From: Oscillospiraceae bacterium
Lineage (GTDB): Bacteria > Bacillota > Clostridia > Oscillospirales > Oscillospiraceae
Assembly (NCBI GenBank): GCA_029067025.1
Contig: JAIEFH010000017.1
Span: 1-7,937 of the forward strand
Length of the DNA stretch: 7,937 nucleotides
Direction of reading: 5' to 3'
Shown here piece by piece: positions 5,642 through 7,937 of this stretch (the stretch's first letter is position 1; every line of letters begins with the position of its first letter). The translations under genes and the position numbers were made by a program. The notes beneath the pieces were generated by a model. The model saw only the letters and a program-made list of their open reading frames with translations, made no database searches and was not told the origin of the DNA.

Positions 5642-6835
5642 ATGAATGTGAAAACCATGCTGGCCGCCCTGCGGGGCGTGACCGCTTATCAAGACATACT
5701 TACCCAGCCGGTGATGGAGCGGGCGCTGTCCCTGCTGGCCTGCGCCGCCCATGGGGACGGCCAGGGCGGGCTGGAGGCGTACACCGGCCTGTTCTACCAG
5801 CTCCGGGTGGAGGGTCAGCCCGGACTGGGCCACTGGCTGGGGGAGGCCCTGCGGTGGTCGGAGGGGCCCTATCCCCTGCTGGCCCAGCGGGGGGACCGAG
5901 ACCCGGCGCTGGAGCAGGCGGCCAAGCTGGACATCTCCGCCTTTGAGCTGCTGGCCAGCGTGGACTGCGACAGGTGGCTGGCCCACCTGGGGAAGCTGCT
6001 GGACAGCGACTACCAGGGGGTGCTCACCTCCCTGCCCCGGTGGCAGCGGGGGGTGCCCTTCTCCTTTGAGCAGCTCACCGCCGCCTATCAAAAGGAGGGC
6101 GCGGGGCTGTTTGCCCGGTACCGGGCCTTTGTGTGGGACAGCGGCGAGCTGATCCCAGTGGCCCACCCCGACTGCCCTATCTCCGATCAGCTGCTGGGCT
6201 ACGACGAGCAGCGGGCCGAGGTAGAGCGCAACACCCGTCTGCTCATGGAGGGCCGGTATGTGAACAACGTCCTCCTCTACGGCGAGAGCGGCACGGGCAA
6301 GTCGGCCACGGTGAAAAACCTGCTCACCCTGCCCGGGATGGAGGAGCTGCGGCTCATTGAGGCGGACAAGGAGAACCTGGGCGGCCTGCCCGCCCTCATC
6401 CGGCGGCTGGACGGGCGGCGGCAGAAGTTCATCGTGTTCATCGATGACCTGACCTTTGACCGGGACGACCCCACCTACTCCGTCCTGAAAACCATCCTGG
6501 AGGGCGGCGTGGAGCGCCGGCCCCAAAACGTGGCGGTGTACGCCACCTCCAACCGCCGCCACCTGGTGCGCCAGACCATCTCCGAGCGGGCCGGGGACGA
6601 GATGGATCGTTCGGAGACCATCCGGGAGAAGACCTCGCTGGCCGACCGCTTCGGGGTTCGGGTGCTGTTCCAGGGGCTGAACAAGGCGGAATTTTTGGCC
6701 CTGGTCGATATGCTGGCCGACCAGAACGGCGTCAAGCTGGAGCGGGAAGCGCTCCACCGCCAGGCCGTGGCCTGGGAGCGGTTCCACGGGGCACAGACCC
6801 CGCGCACCGCGTTACAATTCATCCTGTCGCTGTGA
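5642..6835 (+). CDS. DUF815-type AAA+ ATPase
   Basis: The protein has 397 residues from the ATG at 5642, chosen because GAGGTGA lies 5 nt upstream and a strong promoter overlaps the alternative start at 5609. The first 180 residues are helical-looking with no known motif. The ATPase core follows: GYDEQRAEVERNTRLLMEG (about 186-204), Walker A GESGTGKS at 214-221, Walker B FIVFIDDL at 263-270, a sensor-1 Asn304 in ATSNRRHL, and SLADRFGVRV at about 332-341. The run from Walker A through ASNRRHL-like to ADRFG is typical of DUF815 (COG2607, predicted AAA+ ATPase), whose role is not established. No membrane segment or signal peptide is seen, so it should be cytoplasmic. The Arg in DRFG may be near the ATP site (inference). 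GC matches the walK region. It is divergent from nudF-walR and is followed by the structured leader of the RNHCP gene. Confidence 0.88.
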   Translation: MNVKTMLAALRGVTAYQDILTQPVMERALSLLACAAHGDGQGGLEAYTGLFYQLRVEGQPGLGHWLGEALRWSEGPYPLLAQRGDRDPALEQAAKLDISAFELLASVDCDRWLAHLGKLLDSDYQGVLTSLPRWQRGVPFSFEQLTAAYQKEGAGLFARYRAFVWDSGELIPVAHPDCPISDQLLGYDEQRAEVERNTRLLMEGRYVNNVLLYGESGTGKSATVKNLLTLPGMEELRLIEADKENLGGLPALIRRLDGRRQKFIVFIDDLTFDRDDPTYSVLKTILEGGVERRPQNVAVYATSNRRHLVRQTISERAGDEMDRSETIREKTSLADRFGVRVLFQGLNKAEFLALVDMLADQNGVKLEREALHRQAVAWERFHGAQTPRTALQFILSL

Positions 6836-6881
6836 GGAAGGGCTGATTCAATCGGCAAGAACACTTTGAATCAGTGCTTCC
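6836..6881 (+). repeat. Stem-loop immediately after the ATPase stop
   Basis: GGAAG (6836-6840) pairs with CTTCC (6877-6881), and CTGATTCAA (6843-6851) with TTGAATCAG (6866-6874). One G-G mismatch and one G-U pair lie between, closing a 14-nt loop. No T-run follows, so it is a poor intrinsic terminator. TTCCC at 6878-6882 can alternatively pair with GGGAA at 6890-6894, giving a second competing structure. It may protect the ATPase mRNA 3' end or form the first element of the leader ahead of the RNHCP gene. Confidence 0.6.
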
Positions 6882-6918
6882 CGACGCGTGGGAAATATAC
6901 GATTATGGAGGAATTTGT

Positions 6919-6978
6919 ATGGCGAAATATAAGGTGTCGGTGACTGTGCTCTGGCCGGGAGGTTTGCGTCACAATTAG
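6919..6978 (+). CDS. Putative 19-residue leader peptide upstream of the RNHCP gene
   Basis: A short ORF, MAKYKVSVTVLWPGGLRHN, starts at ATG 6919 with GGAGG at 6907-6911, a 7-nt spacing. It ends at TAG 6976-6978, 48 nt before the RNHCP start. Its last third runs through the left arm of the 10-bp hairpin at 6957-6994, and its stop lies in that hairpin's loop, an arrangement seen in leader-peptide attenuators. I recognise no homologue. It could instead be the truncated start of a lost gene, since the stretch is richer in A+T than the flanking genes. The good ribosome binding site and the downstream fold favour a regulatory role; expression is unproven. Confidence 0.45.
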   Translation: MAKYKVSVTVLWPGGLRHN

Positions 6979-7026
6979 CTCACCCAAACCTCCCAAAAGA
7001 ATGATATCTTTTAGGAGGATTTTTCC
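6957..7026 (+). promoter_or_regulatory. Candidate translational switch: two mutually exclusive hairpins at the RNHCP ribosome binding site
   Basis: Fold A: GGGAGGTTTG (6957-6966) pairs perfectly with CAAACCTCCC (6985-6994) over 10 bp with an 18-nt loop. Fold B: CCTCC (6989-6993) pairs with GGAGG (7014-7018), the RNHCP ribosome binding site, and AAAAGA (6995-7000) with TCTTTT (7007-7012), around one C-A mismatch and a 6-nt loop; two A-T pairs may extend it. Both folds need 6986-6993, so they exclude each other. A leaves the site free, B hides it. No T-run follows either, so control of translation rather than termination is indicated. Confidence 0.55.
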
Positions 7027-7431
7027 TTGAACAGAGAAAACAAGCGCAAGCAGTACGAGAAAGGCTATTACAAGACCCACCCCTGCCAGGACAGCTTCAC
7101 CTGCAAGGTGTGCGGCTGGCTGGTAACCCCGGCGGGCGCCGGGAGCGACCACCGCAACCACTGCCCCAACTGCCTGTCCAGTCTCCACCTGGACATTGAG
7201 CCCGGGGACCGGGCGGCGGACTGCGGCGGTATTATGGAGCCCGTCGCGGTGTGGGTGCGGAAAAACGGCGAGTGGGCGGTCATCCACCGCTGCCGCCGGT
7301 GCGGGGCGCTGTCGTCCAACCGGGTGGCGGCGGACGACGACCCCATGAAACTGATGTCCATCGCCATGAAGCCTGTGGCCTTCCCGCCCTTCCCGCTGGA
7401 GCGGCTGAAGGATCTGACGGGAGAAGCGTAA
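7027..7431 (+). CDS. RNHCP-domain zinc-ribbon protein
   Basis: The protein has 134 residues. The start is TTG at 7027, supported by AGGAGG 8 nt upstream; no ATG or GTG fits as well. The RNHCP motif that names the family (Pfam RNHCP) is at residues 43-47 in DHRNHCPNCLSSLHLD, followed by PGDRAADCGG (59-68). Putative metal ligands are Cys26/Cys29, Cys46/Cys49, Cys66 and Cys89/Cys92, so one or two zinc ribbons are likely. The tail (NRVAADDDPMKLM, about 98-110) also matches the family pattern of a short acidic stretch after the last C-x-x-C. The N-terminal 20 residues are highly basic, which would suit nucleic acid or ribosome contact (inference). The biochemical role of the family is not established. 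The gene follows the leader switch and may also be read through from the ATPase promoter; no separate convincing promoter was found. Confidence 0.9.
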   Translation: MNRENKRKQYEKGYYKTHPCQDSFTCKVCGWLVTPAGAGSDHRNHCPNCLSSLHLDIEPGDRAADCGGIMEPVAVWVRKNGEWAVIHRCRRCGALSSNRVAADDDPMKLMSIAMKPVAFPPFPLERLKDLTGEA

Positions 7432-7442
7432 CACACAAAGCA

Positions 7443-7475
7443 GCCCCCGCTGTTTCTCCGTGAAACAGCGGGGGC
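7443..7475. terminator. Shared terminator hairpin between convergent genes
   Basis: GCCCCCGCTGTTTC (7443-7456) and GAAACAGCGGGGGC (7462-7475) form a 14-bp perfect stem with a 5-nt loop. It lies 11 nt after the RNHCP stop and 10 nt after the stop of the convergent SLH gene. The T-content after the stem is modest, better on the minus strand (TGCTTTGTGTGTT) than on the plus strand. Position and strength support bidirectional termination. Confidence 0.8.
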
Positions 7476-7485
7476 AAACCTATGT

Positions 7486-7937
7486 TTAGTTGTTATAGGC
7501 CCGGTAGAGGAGGGCCGCGATCTCGCCGCGGGTGCACACCCTGTCCGGGGCAAAGGTGTTGTCGCCATTGCCGGAGCCAGTGGTGACCTCCTTCTCCAAC
7601 GCCCAGGACACCGCCTCTGCATAGGGCGCGTCAGCGTCCACGTCGGAGAAGCTGGCCGCCTCCTTGGCCTCGGGCTCATCCAGGGCCTTCCAGATGTACC
7701 ACACCGCCTGGGAGCGGGTGCAGGGGGCGTCTGGGTCAAAGGAATCGTCGATCAGCCCCTTTTCGTAGGCCCAGTTGACGGCATCCTGATAATGGGATGC
7801 CACGGTAATGGGGGCCTCGGCGGAGGCGGCTTGCTTATCCGCCGCCCGCCACAGGAAGGTCAGGATCTGGGTGTGGGGGCATCCAATGCCGGGGGCAAAG
7901 GTGGCGGAGCCGCCGTAGCCGTTGGTGATCCCTTTCT
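7486..7937 (-). CDS. SLH-domain surface protein (C-terminal part; N-terminus beyond the window)
   Basis: The frame is open to the right edge, giving 149 visible residues that end in AYNN. They form three S-layer-homology repeats. The first is cut by the edge (KGITNGYGGSATFAPG, then TFLWRAAD), the second runs from YQDAVNWAYEKGLI to WYIWKALDEP, and the third from FSDVDADAPYAEAVSWALEK to LYRAYNN. SLH triplets usually anchor exported proteins non-covalently to wall polysaccharide, so the missing part should hold a signal peptide and a functional domain. Each repeat has Cys just before the polar turn (GCPHTQ, PCTRSQ, VCTRGE). A GTG at 7801-7803 is an internal codon, not the start, because the SLH frame continues upstream of it. 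What the full protein does cannot be told from this fragment. Confidence 0.88.
   Translation of the reverse strand, partial: KGITNGYGGSATFAPGIGCPHTQILTFLWRAADKQAASAEAPITVASHYQDAVNWAYEKGLIDDSFDPDAPCTRSQAVWYIWKALDEPEAKEAASFSDVDADAPYAEAVSWALEKEVTTGSGNGDNTFAPDRVCTRGEIAALLYRAYNN

Noticed and set aside
5504..6787. Minus-strand open frame of 427 codons opposite the ATPase
   Set aside because: It is antisense to the DUF815 gene, which has Walker motifs, a promoter and a ribosome binding site. The shadow product is repetitive and motif-free.
6957..6994. The 10-bp GGGAGGTTTG/CAAACCTCCC hairpin as an intrinsic terminator
   Set aside because: No T-run follows on either strand and the loop is 18 nt. Its overlap with the anti-ribosome-binding-site strand fits a translational role better.
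6836..7026. Known riboswitch class in the RNHCP leader
   Set aside because: I compared it from memory with c-di-GMP, preQ1, THF, fluoride and ZTP consensus features and saw no match. A covariance-model scan would be needed to exclude others.
7801..7803. GTG as a start of a 105-residue protein
   Set aside because: The same frame continues upstream with a clear SLH repeat (KGITNGYGGSATFAPG), so this codon is internal.

Overview
The window looks like chromosomal DNA from a Gram-positive Clostridia species. It is moderately to highly GC-rich and would fit the Oscillospirales (Flavonifractor/Lawsonibacter-type gut bacteria). This rests on a WalRK-type two-component system with its accessory proteins YycH and YycI, strong GGAGG ribosome binding sites, an SLH-domain protein with Clostridia-style repeats, and an RNHCP zinc-ribbon protein. 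The genus is an inference; no rRNA gene is present to settle it.

Left block (1-5416, all minus strand, read right to left): a NUDIX ADP-ribose pyrophosphatase (nudF-like), the response regulator walR, an uncharacterised multi-span membrane protein, the histidine kinase walK, walH (yycH), and the first 80 codons of walI (yycI), which runs off the left edge. Genes overlap or lie close together (nudF/walR overlap 8 nt, walK/yycH overlap 11 nt, yycH to yycI gap 16 nt), so this looks like one operon controlling cell-wall homeostasis. walR and walK are normally adjacent. Here a 366-codon gene of visibly lower GC sits between them in the same direction, the most unusual gene-level feature of the window.

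Divergent intergenic region (5417-5641): two strong hairpins share a ten-base word, TTTTACCACA, in a way that allows alternative pairing. A 12-bp perfect palindrome follows, then a near-consensus sigma-A promoter driving the rightward gene.

Right block (5642-7431, plus strand): a DUF815-type AAA+ ATPase, then a 191-nt structured leader containing a 19-codon ORF, then a 134-aa RNHCP zinc-ribbon protein starting at TTG. In the leader, two mutually exclusive hairpins compete for the same CAAACCTCCC strand. One sequesters the RNHCP ribosome binding site and the other frees it, and the short ORF runs through the switch. This resembles a leader-peptide translational attenuator and is the best candidate for an undescribed regulatory system here.

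Right edge (7432-7937): a 14-bp perfect hairpin, probably a shared terminator, separates the RNHCP gene from a convergent minus-strand gene whose visible end carries three SLH repeats, presumably a cell-surface protein. There is no gene-free stretch longer than 300 bases, and I saw no rRNA, tRNA, CRISPR array or complete insertion sequence.
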